A stretch of 64,000 nt of DNA from Senecio squalidus (taxonomy: Eukaryota > Streptophyta > Magnoliopsida > Asterales > Asteraceae): contig CAJVGC010000590.1 in assembly GCA_910822075.1 (NCBI GenBank), forward strand, positions 41,275,477 to 41,339,476, in the 5' to 3' direction. The notes below the pieces were generated by a model that saw nothing but the letters and a program-made list of their open reading frames with translations, did no database searches and was not told the origin of the DNA. The position numbers and the translations under genes are program-made. Positions 44,140 to 56,723 of the stretch are shown here, one piece after another; position 1 is the stretch's first letter, and each line of letters opens with the position of its first letter.

Positions 44140-45714
44140 CATTTGTTAGAACCGGATGTGACGGATAAGTAAAATTGCAGTTGAAGGGGAACATGGTTAT
44201 TGACATGAGAATTTAGATCAAATCATGGGACCACAGCTCCGATCGTTAAAACATCAGGTTAGTGGCTCACAGACCTTCTGTTTTTATCTATTTCTTTGTT
44301 CTAATATATGCCTTTTTTAGGTTGTTTATTATTTTTTTAACTGAGCAATATTGCTGTTTAAAAACGCGGATGGTATTGATTGTAGTATCAAATAGGTGTT
44401 CAAATATAATCTGTACTGATATTACTTTTGCATTTACTCTTGTAAGCATATTATTAAGAAGTAGATACAATAACAAATTTCGTTATATCAAGTTGAGGAC
44501 ACAGAACCTAAGATGAACTACAGGGATATGATGATGAATCTTTATGTTGTTTTTAGAACTGCAATGGTGTATCCTTAAGTAGGCAGGAATTCGAAACTTT
44601 GGCAAGTTAGGGTTCATGGTATATAAGTTTTTGCCTTTACTTATGCTACTACGGAGGACAATGAAAGTTAACAGATGATACAGCATCCAGTAGTGCAAGT
44701 ATGGTCAGTGGGTGGCATTAATAGTAAATCGTTATTTCAATTTTATACAAGCGAAACTGTTTTCTAATTGACCGAGTTGTGTTACAAGCGCCACATCGTC
44801 TTCCGTCTTATATGGCGTGGTCTTAACTCAAACCAAAGTATTTGAAGTTGCAACAACAAGTTTCATTTAATCTTGACAAATTGCTGTTTGTAAAACTATA
44901 CGATTATTGTCTTACGATTATTGTTGTCATTAGTTTTCATTCTCATATATATAGCGAAGCAATGTAAATTTGCCCTTTGTCTTCAGGAATGATGAAAACA
45001 GAGAGCAGGAGAGGGTTAGCCAATTTCATGTTGACTAATGAGCAAATTACGGTTTGTGGTGGATGCATTGCATATGCAACACTTTTTTATGACCCGTGAG
45101 GATAAGGTATCTGAACCAAGTGAGTGGAAAGGTATGGAAGTTATCAATGCGTTCACTTGTCAAAATCTGAGCATACATAGGCTACTTCCCTTTTTTAGGC
45201 TTACACTATCCATAAATATTTGGTGGTGCAAAAATAAGATCTGATTGATCGGACTTGGCTCTTTGTACTTGTTAAAGCCGTGGCACCGATTTAGTAATGG
45301 ACCATACGTAATTGAGATTGTTATCTTTCATTTGAAACGTGGTATGATGGTTTATAAATGTTATGACATGTATTAGAGGTAGCAATTTTTATTCGTTAAC
45401 TTATGACTGGGTCGATTCAGGTTAAGTTTTATCTCAAACGTGTAAGATAAAAAAATAAAATAACATAAGGGGGTAATGGGTCAAATGGATCGAGTGGGCT
45501 GAAAGTCACCCATAGTGTGTTGAAATAATATGGTTGTTGTAGACATATTTGACACACTTATAATCTTTTAAAAAGGCAATCAATTTGGCCAGAAAGTGTC
45601 TCATGTCAAATTGACCTGAACTGCTTAACCCATTTTGAACATTCACCTTTCCCTCCTGAGCCGCCCCATTTACCACCCGTAATAAGAATGTTGTTACTAT
45701 GCATTTTAAAATAA
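44140..45714 (+). other. Downstream region of the PPR gene
   Basis: No coding region recognised; the short frames here are not protein-like. It probably holds the 3' UTR, possibly spliced, since the next segment contains an ATGGTGAGTT donor-like site in a conserved duplicated block. That is inference only. Confidence 0.4.
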
Positions 45715-46172
45715 AAACTTGGTCTTGTGCAATACACCCCTGACTCCGAAACAAATTGTACGGGACTTTGAGTTAATTGTGAGCATAAGCAATCTTGTTT
45801 ATGAGCCGAAACTCGAGAAATGAACAGTATATGCATTTCCCTCCAGTATGTTCTACTGATTGGTCAATGTTACAATGCTTGCAGAACGTCTTTAAAGTAT
45901 GGTTAGTTCCTTGATAAACGATGTGAACATGCATGCGTCTTCATTAGTTGATTGAGGTCTTAAAAATTGAAGAATGGACTGGTATGCAAGGGCGAAACAA
46001 TAATCAAAATGGTGAGTTACCACTGCTCTAAAAGATTCCCTTTAGATGTTCTTTTTCTGAAATTACCATGTCTGAAGTTTATTTACCATCTTGGCTGTGG
46101 TTGATACTGTGTAGGTTTATGGTCGATAGGGTGCAGTTTTATGCTGTTGTCGACACACATACCATATGTGAA
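45715..46172. repeat. Second copy of the inverted duplication with 34943-35405
   Basis: It matches the earlier segment in reverse orientation over about 450 bases. It contains GGTATGCAAGGGCGAAACAA and a donor-like ATGGTGAGTT, which in the other copy reads ATGGTAAGTT; donor-like sequence is kept in both. Proximity to the PPR gene suggests that this is the original copy. Confidence 0.85.
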
Positions 46173-47387
46173 ATTATTTGAAGATTTTACATGTAAAGAA
46201 ATAAAGGTAGAATGGTGGGAAAACAGTTGATGAGTTCCATATACAATGTTGCCATAATCCAAGAGACCTCGATTTCATAGAGCCCTCAAACTGTACTCAA
46301 TCAAGTCGGGCCTTGATGTGTCATTTTTCTTTTCGTCGGTGAATTTCATGTTTTCAGTTTCTATGGAGAAGGAAGAACATAAGACGGTGTAAACCTGTGG
46401 GGTGGGTATGTATCTCCTGTTCAAGAACAAAAACTCATAAGCTGGGTGGATACTATTACCGCTAGATTTTCATATGGTTTCTACATGTAGTGGTGTGCAT
46501 TTTTCATCACAAAATGATGTACTGTACACATTGATAAAGATACAATACTATCAAGTACTTGAGAGCTGTTACAGTACTATCAAGCTAACAATATTTATGG
46601 CACATTGGAGGTTTTTTTTTTTATTAAAACATGTCGGTTGCAAAGTGACGAGTCTGTCAAAAGTTTGATTTTCTGTATTGAAAAAAAATATTCAAAGTTT
46701 AGTACAACTACTTTCGTAAAGCACAATAATGCAGCCACGAACATATCAAACTTCTGGGGTGAATAAACATATTAGACTTGATTTGAAACTGAATATAAAC
46801 TTGTTTAGCGGCAAGTTGACGCCTAAAACTGCAAAAATGATTCAATTTGAACCGATCATATGCAGTAAAGTACTTTTAACCTTTTTGAGTGACAAGTTTC
46901 CAGCTGAAACTACTCAATTTGATATCATATAACTTTGAATATATAACGTACTTTTTAACCAAAATAAACTAACAAAATGATCAACCTAGCGAATTATGAG
47001 AAGCAACTAAAGACGGAAAGAATAACTAAACAGTCTTAATTATGCATTTCGCTCATATAATTATGACTAATTCAAGAAGAATAATCAAAAGATGTAAGCT
47101 GATTAGATTTTGAGAAAACCCATTTACCGACTCAAGGGGTAAAACTAGTAGTTGGGACTTACTTGAACTTGAGTCGGACCATGTGCATGTAGTTGGAGTT
47201 TGGACTATAAGGTTGAAAACATGTTTCAAAAAATAGATGATTTTATGTTTCAATATGACCCTGTATCCATAATAAAGGATAAACAAATATGTTTTGAAAA
47301 TTTTAATTTTTAAACACTAGCGACTTTTATTCAAGCAATGTTTTATTTGTAACCCAAAAGCATAAAACAAAATAAAACACAAGATTT
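46173..47387. other. Intergenic region, nothing recognised
   Basis: AT-rich; no coding, repeat or RNA feature that I can support. Confidence 0.5.
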
Positions 47388-47607
47388 CTAGTAGACAACA
47401 TCAATGGGTTCAAATCCATTCTTAATCGAGGCTAAAACCGCATCAATGATCACTTGGGTCTTTCTACTAAGGATTTGCCACTTCCTCTCTAGTTTAGCTT
47501 CACCATATAATATTCCGTTGACGAATCAAACCTGTAACATCAACGCTTCCTGAGGAAAGGGAGTCCAAGTGACATTCCCACCCATTTTGGATTTTCCATC
47601 ATCAAAT
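47388..47607 (-). pseudogene. Gfo/Idh/MocA-family oxidoreductase pseudogene, C-terminal part
   Basis: Minus-strand reading: DDGKSKMGGNVTWTPFPQEA, a stop after LMLQV, then WQILSRKTQVIIDAVLASIK and a stop codon at 47390-47388. This resembles the C-terminal end of the plant At4g09670-type oxidoreductases (SRKTQ...VDAV). It continues the fragment at 54834-56051 once the copia element is ignored; the five bases CAAAT at its right edge are the target duplication. Confidence 0.8.
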
Positions 47608-48128
47608 TATAGGTATAGACCTTAAATCAAATTGTCAAATAATTATACGCATACCTTATTGAGCAAGCAAATAAACCAAAACCTAAAGTAAGGTTTTTAC
47701 CACGGTTGCGTACCCGACACCTTCTTTTATCGACCGTCTGGTATGCTAGTACACGTTTAACTCCACAACTCTTGAACTCGATCACCGACACAAACCGAAA
47801 CCCCTTTGGGCTTGTTAACCGATCGACTAAAAAGGCAAAGCTGAAATCGAATTCTAGCTTAATCCCTAATCGATCTTGTGGTGTTTAAAATGGGGGATTT
47901 TAAGTTCCTTTTATAACTAAGCATGTCTATCTCCAAGTTGTATTAGAATAAAGAAACCTCCTTATTTACATGATACATCATCTCATTTAATAAACATTAC
48001 AGTTAACACATTAAGTAATCTTTAATAAATATTTTAAACTTGTAGTCGTGTCTAAATGTCGATGTGTGCGCTCCCGTAGTCTCACACAATTACAGTCACA
48101 TATTCATTTGACATTTCAAATATCTACA
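47608..48128 (-). repeat. 3' LTR of the copia element
   Basis: It shares TATAGGTATAGACCT...CAAATTGTCAAA and the CCACGGTTGCGTAC segment with 54260-54833, with scattered differences. The purine-rich CAAAAGTGAGAGT on the minus strand just inside (48129-48141) is the polypurine tract. Confidence 0.88.
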
Positions 48129-48970
48129 ACTCTCACTTTTGAATAAGTTCAAATAAACATGATAACATTGATTAATGTCTAGCAACATATCAATTCTCCC
48201 ATAAATGTACGAGTGAAGTTTCTCCAAATTCACTGTGAGTCTATAGTTGGTTCATATCCCTTTGTTACATATACTTTAGCTAAAATTTTATAGATGGATC
48301 AAAATCATTCAATATTAACTACTGCTTCTCATTTCGCGAATCACTTAAAGATTACCAAATATTATCGAGACACATCTAGATTTATTTGGGTTCGCCCGAA
48401 CATACATCTTAAGTATCCATGAGTGGCCCAGTAAGTATCTAACTCCAGTTTTCACTGAAGGTACAAATCCTATCTTGAATACAACTCGTAGTCATCGTAT
48501 TTCACAACATTACCAAAAATAGCCTTTTAGCTACCCTTATCCATGAATAATATTGACTTTGATCAACTAATGCACTATGTACATGAGTAGAAACTTGCAT
48601 CTCAAGTCTAAGGATAATAAAACTTATGAATTATACTTAATGACAAGGATCCATAAGTAATAATTCATGTGGGATAATCCAATATGCATCATAATGGATA
48701 CCATGTGAGTTAGTGAGCCAAATTGACTAAACACTCAGATATTGTCGTAATTCAATCATATTCTCATATGATCAATCGACAATGGATATTTAGAATGATA
48801 TTACACAATATTATTCATGGATAAAACATGAAAAATAGGATACAAATATTATAATAAATGAAAACAAAATATCACAAATATTATTTCATTCACAAATAAA
48901 ATTGTTTATTACATCCATATATCAAAATACTAAATCCACGGATTTACATGTGATTACTAGAAAAACGAAG

Positions 48971-50621
48971 TCATATACCCTCAACTAAGTGACTTAACTT
49001 CGCCTTTGGCAGTGCCTTTGTAAAAGGATCCGCTAAGTTATCATCCGTGTGAACGTTGAGCACTCGAATTTTACCTCGTTCAACTTGTTCACGAATATAG
49101 TGAAATTTCTTCTGAAAGTTTCTAGCTCCCTTCTGAACCCCGGGTTCACTAGCTATGATGATTGCACAGGTGTTGTCGCAATACATATCCAAAGGAGACT
49201 TGGATGTGGGAACAACACCAAGTCCAGAAATAAATTTCCGGATCCAAACAGCTACCATTTGCAGCTTTAGAATATGCAATGTACTCAGATTCTGTTGTAG
49301 AGATGGTTGTTTCTGAAATCCGACATCACAATATCCAATATTTGCCTCAGGATTTCCACCATACATAACATCTCTTTAGTAGCCCTACGGTACTTCAATA
49401 TGTTCTTTACAGCAATCCAGTGTCTTTCGCCTGGGTTCTGTTGAAACTTGTTAACAATGTTCTGTGCAAAACCATATCAGGCCTTGTGCATCTCACCACA
49501 TACATAATAGATCCTACTGCCGAAGCATAAGGTATCATATGCATGCGCTCTACCTCTTGAGGTGTAGAAGCACTGTCCTTGATGCTGAGTTTAAGTCCAT
49601 CTTGCATTGGTAAATTTCCACGCTTGGAATTTTTCATACTAAACCTCTTTAGTATTTTATCAATGTAAGCTTTTTGACTTAACTCAATTAACCGCTTAGA
49701 TCTATCTCTCGAGATATTGATTCCCAAAATAAATGTTGCTTCACCTAAGTCTTTCATGGCAAAACATTTTCCACGATGAGATTTAACATGTTCAAGCATT
49801 GGAACACCGTTTCCCATTAGCAATATGTCACCTACATATAAGACTAAGAAAGTAACATTGCTACCACTGAATTTTTGATACACACATGGCTCATCGAAAT
49901 TCTGAACAAAACCAAACTTTTTGATTTCTTCATCAAATCTTTTATTCCAACTTCGTGATGCTTGCTTAAGTCTATAAATGGACCTTTTTAGCTTGCACAC
50001 TTTGTCGGAATGTAATGGATCAATAAAACCTTCTGGCTGATTCATATAGACGTCTTCGTCTAGATAACCATTCAGGAAGGTTGTCTTGACATCCATTTTC
50101 CATATCTCATATTCATAGAACGCCACTATGGCTAAGAGAATTCTAATAGCTCTTATGTCTGCTACTAGGGAGAAGGTTTCTTCATAATCTATCCCATAGA
50201 CTTGAGTAAAGCCTTTTGCCACGAGACGAGCTTTGTAGATGTGTATATTTCCATCCATGTCGGTCTTTATTTTAAAGATCCATTTACAATCCACCATTTT
50301 GGTATTTGGAGGGAGATCCACCAAATCCCAAACGTTGTTGTCTTTCATGGACTGCATCTCCACATTCGCACCTTGAAGCCATTTTCAGCGTTAGGCCCTG
50401 ATAATGCAGCTTTCAAGTTTCGAGGTTCATTAAGATCCCCTGATACATGATCCTCGTTATCTAAACCTACATTTAGGTTTAGTTTTTTGAGGGGCGTGTA
50501 TTTTCCTTTCGGACCTACGAATTGGAGCATCAACAATTTGATTTTGAGCCTGAGTCATGTCATGAAGCTCAATCGCAACTTGAAGATCAGATTGAGGCAT
50601 ATCATGAGGCTCAATACTATC

Positions 50622-50652
<31 letters not shown>

Positions 50653-51240
50653 TCCTTGAGCGATAAGCATTGTTTTGAAAAAACTCGGAATATCATGCAA
50701 CTTTAACAGTTTGTTGGAATCATATTGAGAATGCGTAAGGAAGACGCTAGAGCATAATCCCAAAAAGATAATGGTAAAGTTATAAAGGTTCATCATTGAT
50801 CGTACCATGTCTAGCAAGGTTCGATTTCTCATGTCCGATACACCATTGTGGTGTAGAGTATTGCCATGAGTAAGCTGCTGGACAATTCCACGTGCTTTGA
50901 GATGATCCTTAAACTCGAGGCTTAAGTATTCACTACCACGATCCCATCGGAGAATCTTGATGGTATTTCCGAGTTGATTTCTACTTCATTGTGAAACACT
51001 TTGAATGTTTCAAACACCTCATGTTTATGTTTAAGCAAGTAAACATAACCATAACAGTTGAAATCATCCGTAAATATTATGAAATAGTTAGCGCCTTTCT
51101 TTGACACATGTCTAAAGGGACCACCTACGTCAGTATGTATGATTCCTAAAATATTTTTTGCCCTTTGCGTCTCATGCGGAAAGGGTTTCCTTGTCATTTT
51201 CCCCGACACACAAGATTCACATTTATCAAATGAATTATCA
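48971..51240 (-). pseudogene. copia pol (integrase, reverse transcriptase, RNase H)
   Basis: Integrase: GIIHTDVGGPFRHVSKKG, YFIIFTDDFNCYGYVYLL and, after a frameshift, DRGSEYLSLEFKDHL (51209-50870). Linker with a C28 run (50621-50648). RT at 50363-49407: NNVWDLVDLPPNTKMVDCKW, IWKMDVKTTFLNGYLDEDVY, CKLKRSIYRLKQASRSWN. The active-site box is YVGD instead of YVDD (49829-49840), removing a catalytic Asp. RNase H at 49366-48971: YCDNTCAIIIASEPGVQKGA + RNFQKKFHYIREQVERGKI. Frames are broken between RT and RNase H and in the integrase. Inactive. Confidence 0.92.
50621..50648 (+). repeat. C28 homopolymer in the copia pol linker
   Basis: Twenty-eight uninterrupted C after TCAATACTAT. On the coding strand this is poly-G, which encodes a run of Gly in any frame and could form G-quadruplexes. 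The length is likely to be unreliable. Confidence 0.9.
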
Positions 51241-51589
51241 TTGGACTTTAAAAGTCATGAAGCCTTTTAATGCAATGCTTGCATATGTGTGTAATATGAC
51301 AATCTCATAGATAGGTTGAGTCCAAGTTGGACTTAACGCATTTAGTGCTAATAATAAACATAGAATTATAATTTAAAGAATAATGAACATGCAAATCTTT
51401 TTCAAACATACCATTAACATCAATCGCATTAATATAATGAACATTATGTTTGAAACAGAAATACATAATTCAGTAAAACAATTAGTGAATTCATTATTCT
51501 GTAAAACATAAACTGAAACATTCCCCCTAACATAAGTAGGTGCATAATGACAATTGTCTAATACAAGTATTATGCCCTAGGGTAAATGT

Positions 51590-52700
51590 AAGTCGTAACT
51601 TCTAATGGCTTCCATAACTACACGTTTGGCATAGCCTACGTACAGTTACAGATATTCATTCTTCAATTTCTTCTTTGCTCTAAATCCTTGTAAGGAATCA
51701 CAAATATGAGTACCACAGCTAGTGTCATATACCCAAGTATTTGTTTTTAGAGAATGTAGTTCTATAGTGAAGATACCTAAAGATCCGGTGTTGCCAACTC
51801 TCTTCTTATCTTTCACCTCGGCTAGATACTTAGAACAATTCCTCTTTCAATGCCCAATCACTTCACATTGATTGTAACCATCATCCTTAGCAGGATGTTC
51901 TCTTTTAGATGGAGGGGTACACTTAGGCTTGGGAATATAAACAATTGCTTGTTTATTCTTTCCGTCCTGTTTAGCTTTGCCCTTAGCTTGTGGTTGTCTT
52001 TTCTTATCTGAATCGTACCACCACTGATAGCTAGGAGCTGGTTGGTAACCGATTTGTTAGGAAGGATTTTCTCAAACTTTACGAGCATCGCATGAAGTTC
52101 TTTTGAGAGTCCATACCATGCATATTGTAGTTAGGTGTAAATTCATCAATAACCTTGTGAAAGGGAATACTAACAACGATAGACTAATGGTAGGGGTAAT
52201 TCATCCTTTCTAATCGATCAAAGTAGCTTTTCATGTTGAGACCGTGAGTTCGTACTGGCGTTCCATCAACATGTTTACACTGATGTAATTATTGAATCAA
52301 GTCGTTCAGTTCAAGACCGACTTGTTGCTCATACATAGTGTGAAGCTCAATGATCATTTTATCCGGCCACTTATTTTCAAACTGCTTTTATGGTTCAGGG
52401 GTCATACCGCTGAGCATCAAGCATGCAACTTCATTATGACGTTCATACGTTGCTTGATAAGTTGCCCAAACTGTCTCATCGAATGAGTCAGCCTCGAATC
52501 ATCGATGTAGTAATGATTTATAATCGCTTCATCACTCGGAGAAAAATTCTCAGCTGGCGAAACCAATCATTAAAATTTTGTCCAATGAGTATTTCGGTTT
52601 TGAACATTGTTCTGATTTCTAACATAATCTCGCTTAAATCGGGATTTTGTGCCATTTCTACAAAACAGAAGAAAGTTCTCATTAGTACTTTCGACATAAT
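51590..52700 (-). pseudogene. copia gag and protease remnants
   Basis: Minus strand. The zinc knuckle GYNQCEVIGH-KRNC has lost its first Cys (Tyr) and carries a stop after His. It is preceded by a basic stretch, KGKAKQDGKNKQA, IPKPKCTPPSKREHPAKD. The protease motif VYDTSCGTHICDSLQGF with the active Asp follows near 51720. N-terminal gag pieces extend toward 52700 in broken frames. Confidence 0.75.
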
Positions 52701-54111
52701 GATTTCTTAACAAAAATGTAAAACCCATGGTTTACTTTCCGTTAAGACTAGGACCTAAATGACATATCACCGTTCCATCAGTTTATCTGCTAGGAACTAA
52801 ATGATACTCAAAAGGTAAGTGACGTTCAATAATTTCATTTACCGGTGAAATTCCTAGATTATGGGACTTAATGTCATGACTCAGTCAAGTATCAATATGG
52901 TGATCGTGACATCATCATGTTTCGTCGCATCTTATCGCTATTGGCGTTTTCAGTCTCACTGCATAACCCGATTTAAGTAATCCAATTGAATACTGTAGAT
53001 AGTCCACCACAGTCTCACTATGAGTGGTAATCCACCTTGGATACCCTTCACCTACGTCTCACGTAGAGTGACGAGAAAGTACAAGTTGTCTAAGCAATAC
53101 AGATAGCAGCAATATGACTTAATTTTGTGGGTGACAAAATTTATGTACGAAGAGACTTCGTCTCATAATTTGTGTTTTTCAAATAAACTTTTATAATTTT
53201 GTTTTAAAACGTGTTTCTATGATTGTCTAATTCCTATACACCAAGTGTATATAATAACCAAATGTACCATCGTCATCATAAAAACCCTTTCGGTAGCTCT
53301 ACAACAGGTACGACCAGGAAAGCAAGTGAGGGTAGGGGACGACAAAGCATCACTTAAAACCTGACCTCATTAGGGGTATAATACATCCGCAAACTTTTCT
53401 AGACAGCGTCCTTTATGTAGGTGAGCTTAGTTGGGAATTTATACACTAAGCATGTACATTTAATTACGAATTACCAATCACACGCTTTTAAAGGTTTGAT
53501 TTTTAATGTTTATTTTGCAATTTAATACGTTCCATCGCAGGACCAAATTACGACATAAACCCAACCTTATGCGTTTTAGAACGTATAAAAGTGCCAAAAT
53601 AAATTAAAAATTTGTTTCATAATTCTTTAGTCATATTAATTTATTACTTTCAAAACACTTGACATTATTTATTAATATGAATAAGAATTAAACTACGCAA
53701 CAAAATTGGGTTAGCCCTAAAGCATATAGTATTTATTGTCATTGTCCACATATTGAATAACTCCCGTTTCGCTTGGAAAAAGACCACATACATCCGTTCA
53801 AACAAGGTAAGTTTGGATTGCGTAAGTTATTCAATATGTGTTCAATACTATTATCAAATAAACCACATATAACAATTTATATCCATAATCAGTTAGTGTC
53901 GCACATATCAAATAACAATTTATTATATGTCAATATCATGCAATTTACTTTTTACAATATCATAATATCTAATTATGTTTACAAATTTATGCATGTAACT
54001 TAATAACCATAATTCATAAAAAAATAAACTTGGCACACAAGTAATTAAACATCAAAATTTGCGTTTAAGGTTTAAAGTCTAATTAACTTTTAATACAAAA
54101 AAAACTAGCCC
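52701..54111 (-). other. Leader region of the copia element
   Basis: Non-coding sequence between gag and the palindrome pair. It contains ordinary AT-rich sequence and a few short frames, no domain. Confidence 0.4.
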
Positions 54112-54146
54112 GCTGCGCCGCACTTGATGATCACTGCGGCGCAGTG
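54112..54146 (-). repeat. GC palindrome pair in the copia leader
   Basis: GCTGCGCCGCAC (54112-54123) and the dyad CACTGCGGCGCAGTG (54132-54146), in otherwise AT-rich sequence about 110 bases downstream of the primer-binding site in element sense. Confidence 0.8.
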
Positions 54147-54247
54147 AGGTTCAAATTTTCGTTTTAATCGTTCGTTTTAATCCCAAACCTCGATCCCCCA
54201 CAAATTTTGATGTTTTACATTAATCCAAAATATAATTACTATGGTTT

Positions 54248-54258
54248 GGCTGATACCA
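54248..54258 (-). promoter_or_regulatory. Primer-binding site of the copia element
   Basis: The minus strand reads TGGTATCAGCC, one base from the LTR end. The first eight bases match the initiator-Met tRNA end. Confidence 0.75.
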
Positions 54259-54259
54259 C

Positions 54260-54833
54260 TATAGGTATAGACCTCAAATCAAATTGTCAAACAATTATAC
54301 GCAGCGGAAAATAAGGATCACATAGTAAATAAGAAATCGGATATAGTTTTGTGCCTTATTGAGGAAGCAAATAAACCAAAACCTAACGTAAGGTTTTTAC
54401 CACGGTTACGTACACGACACCTTTTTTTATCGACCGACTAGTATGCTAGTACACGTTTAACTACACAACTCTTGAACAAGATCGCCGACACAAACCGAAA
54501 CCCCTTTGGACTTGTTAACCGATCGGCTAAAAGAGCAAAGCAGAATCGAATTCTAGCTTAATTCCTAATCGATTTTGTGGTGTTTAGAATGAGGGATTTG
54601 GAGTTCCTTTTATAGCCAAACATGTATGTTCTCCAAGTTGTATTAGAGTAAGGAAACATTCCTTATTTACAGAATACATCATCTCATTTAATAAACATTA
54701 CACTTAACACATTAAGTAATTTTTAATAAATATTTTAAAATTTTTAGTCGTGTCTAAATGTCGATGTGTGTGCGCTCCCGTATTCTCATACATTTACAAT
54801 CACATATTCATTTGACACTATTAAAATACTACA
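54260..54833 (-). repeat. 5' LTR of the copia element
   Basis: 574 bp. It includes GCAGCGGAAAATAAGGATCAC and following bases missing from the other LTR. Its minus-strand start TGTAGTATTTTAATAG abuts the CAAAT duplication. Confidence 0.88.
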
Positions 54834-56051
54834 CAAATGGGATAACAAAGTCATGAACATGTAAGCTTCCATTCGTTCCTTGGGTAATTATGTCCATGGA
54901 TACATTCGAGAGGAAGGAACAATGAAAAGTCGCAATGTTACCATCATCATTCCAATTCAATGAAGCACCATATGCCAATATTACCCCTACATCATTGTGC
55001 TTAGGGCCATGAAGTGCGGTCACAGCTCGTAATCATGAGCCCACAAAATGGCTCGTATTCCATACCAGTCTGCATCCCCAAGAGCTCCAAGAGAGTCGAG
55101 ATCAGGTTTTACGTGCTGCAAATCAAAATGTGGACATGGTGTGAGATAAGAAAAAAAAAAAGTTATTTGGTCATAATTTTATTCATTTGCATTTTTCACT
55201 ACTAAAGATGATAGCGTTATTTATTTTTAAAAGACAATTATAACGCTTCAGAATATAATTATTTTCATTTTTTTTTCTCTTACGGACCTTTAACGTACAA
55301 TATTTAAGTGATGAACCAACCCACATGTGTTAGATTATAAACTATTCGATGAAAGATGATTATACTTGTCTCTTTCAAATTATATGTTGTTATGATTTAT
55401 TATTTTGTTTTTATTTCACCAATATATAAAATAACATATTTCCAGCATTACTACATGGATACCTTCTTGAAAATCTACATTAATAAACATTAAGTTGAGA
55501 AATTAAATAATAATCTGATAAAAAGAAAAACAAGGGAATCTAATACAGATATTATAATTTGATAAACCCGATAACACAAATACGTTATCTTTTGATATTA
55601 TAATGCTTTAGACCGTTGTAATTCTTTATTTGTGTTCTTTTTGTTTATGCCACATTTTTATATTTAGTAATTGGTACAATTTATTTTTAATATTAGCTAA
55701 ATAATAAAAAAGAGTATAAAGTTGGACATTTACGCCTACAATTTATTTTCTTATCGATAGTCAAGATATGATAATGTTCGACTATAAGCTTGTTGGTAAC
55801 TAAACGAAATTAATACGTTTTATTTAAGTTTGTAGCTAGCATACCGATTTGAGTTTGTTGATCAGAAAGGACCTCTTTCATTATGGCCTTGCGTGGTACC
55901 ATCCATGAACTGTACACCGTTTGAGTTACATGCTTCAAGTATTGTATCCAGTTCTCCTACATTCAGTGTGACTGGCTTCTCTAGTAGAAGGTGCTTCTTT
56001 TTCTTAGCAGCCACAACCCATAATTCCGAATCGGATTTTGGTTTCTGTCAT
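54834..56051 (-). pseudogene. Gfo/Idh/MocA-family oxidoreductase pseudogene, N-terminal part (At4g09670-like)
   Basis: These enzymes have an N-terminal NAD(P)-binding Rossmann fold and a substrate domain; the plant group's substrate is not settled. The start MTETKIRFGIMGC is at 56051, but the frame then jumps directly to AAKKKKHLLLEKPVTLNVGE, so some 75 codons of the Rossmann fold are deleted. DTILEACNSNGVQFMDGT follows, then a small deletion and RKAIMKEVLSDQQ. The exon ends at 55845 with a GTATGC donor. The next exon starts at 55115 (acceptor TTTGCAG): VKPDLDSLGALGDADWYGIR, a frameshift after DYEL, then VTALHGPKHNDVGVILAYG, NIATFHCSFLSNVSMDI and LHVHDFVIPF, where the copia LTR cuts it. The intron is 55116-55844. 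Non-functional even without the insertion. Confidence 0.85.
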
Positions 56052-56723
56052 TTTTTAGAATAGAGTTTTTAAGTGAATAACTTAAGCAAATGAAGCTTGG
56101 AATATCATTGCTCATTTGTTTGTTATGTAAAGGGGATTCATGCAAATGCATTTGTTTATTTTATTATTTTGACAATTTGTAACTACCAAAATTGCTTACT
56201 TTCCTTTTAAGGAAAATGTACCAAATTATGTGATCACTCAAATTTACGATTTTAATAATAAAAACATGAAGAAAAATATAGAATACATCATACAATTTCG
56301 GGGTTGATTAAAGCTTTATATGGCCAAATGGTTTGAATGCAAACAAATTTATATTATTCGTCGAGCATATTTCTAAAAGAAGTAACATAATTATATACAA
56401 GCTGTTAAACTCACCATTCATATTGAATGCTCCATCATAACCTTTTACCGTTTCAAAGATTCACTAATAAAAATATATGAGATAAAGTAAAAAAATAAAG
56501 AATCACATTTTAGTACTACGTGTTAGTTAAATTTTTGATGAAATCGAATCAATCGAGAATTTAAGAGTCGCATGCATTATATCTTTCACGTGAACAATAC
56601 CAATAAAACTCTCCCTAGCAATCCAAGTTTATCAACGTATCTCAAAACCACAACCATTTGTTCCTATTTAGATACATCACTAGACTTGCCAAATGGTTTA
56701 CTATGGAATCACCAATTTCTTTA
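56052..56723. other. Intergenic, nothing recognised
   Basis: AT-rich spacer between two pseudogenes. No feature that I can support. Confidence 0.45.

Larger units (their letters stand above)
47608..54833 (-). mobile_element. Full-length Ty1/copia retrotransposon, TSD CAAAT, defective
   Basis: LTRs lie at 47608-48128 (3', minus orientation) and 54260-54833 (5'). A perfect 5-bp duplication CAAAT flanks the element (47603-47607, 54834-54838). On the minus strand the LTR begins TGTAG and ends CTATA, probably a mutated CTACA. Gag knuckle, protease, integrase, RT and RNase H are in copia order. The left LTR lacks about 53 bp present in the right one. It inserted in an exon of an oxidoreductase gene in the same orientation. 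Confidence 0.93.

Noticed and set aside
45038..45244. Possible small gene after the PPR (68 codons)
   Set aside because: No homology recognised, not conserved in character, and probably part of the 3' region.
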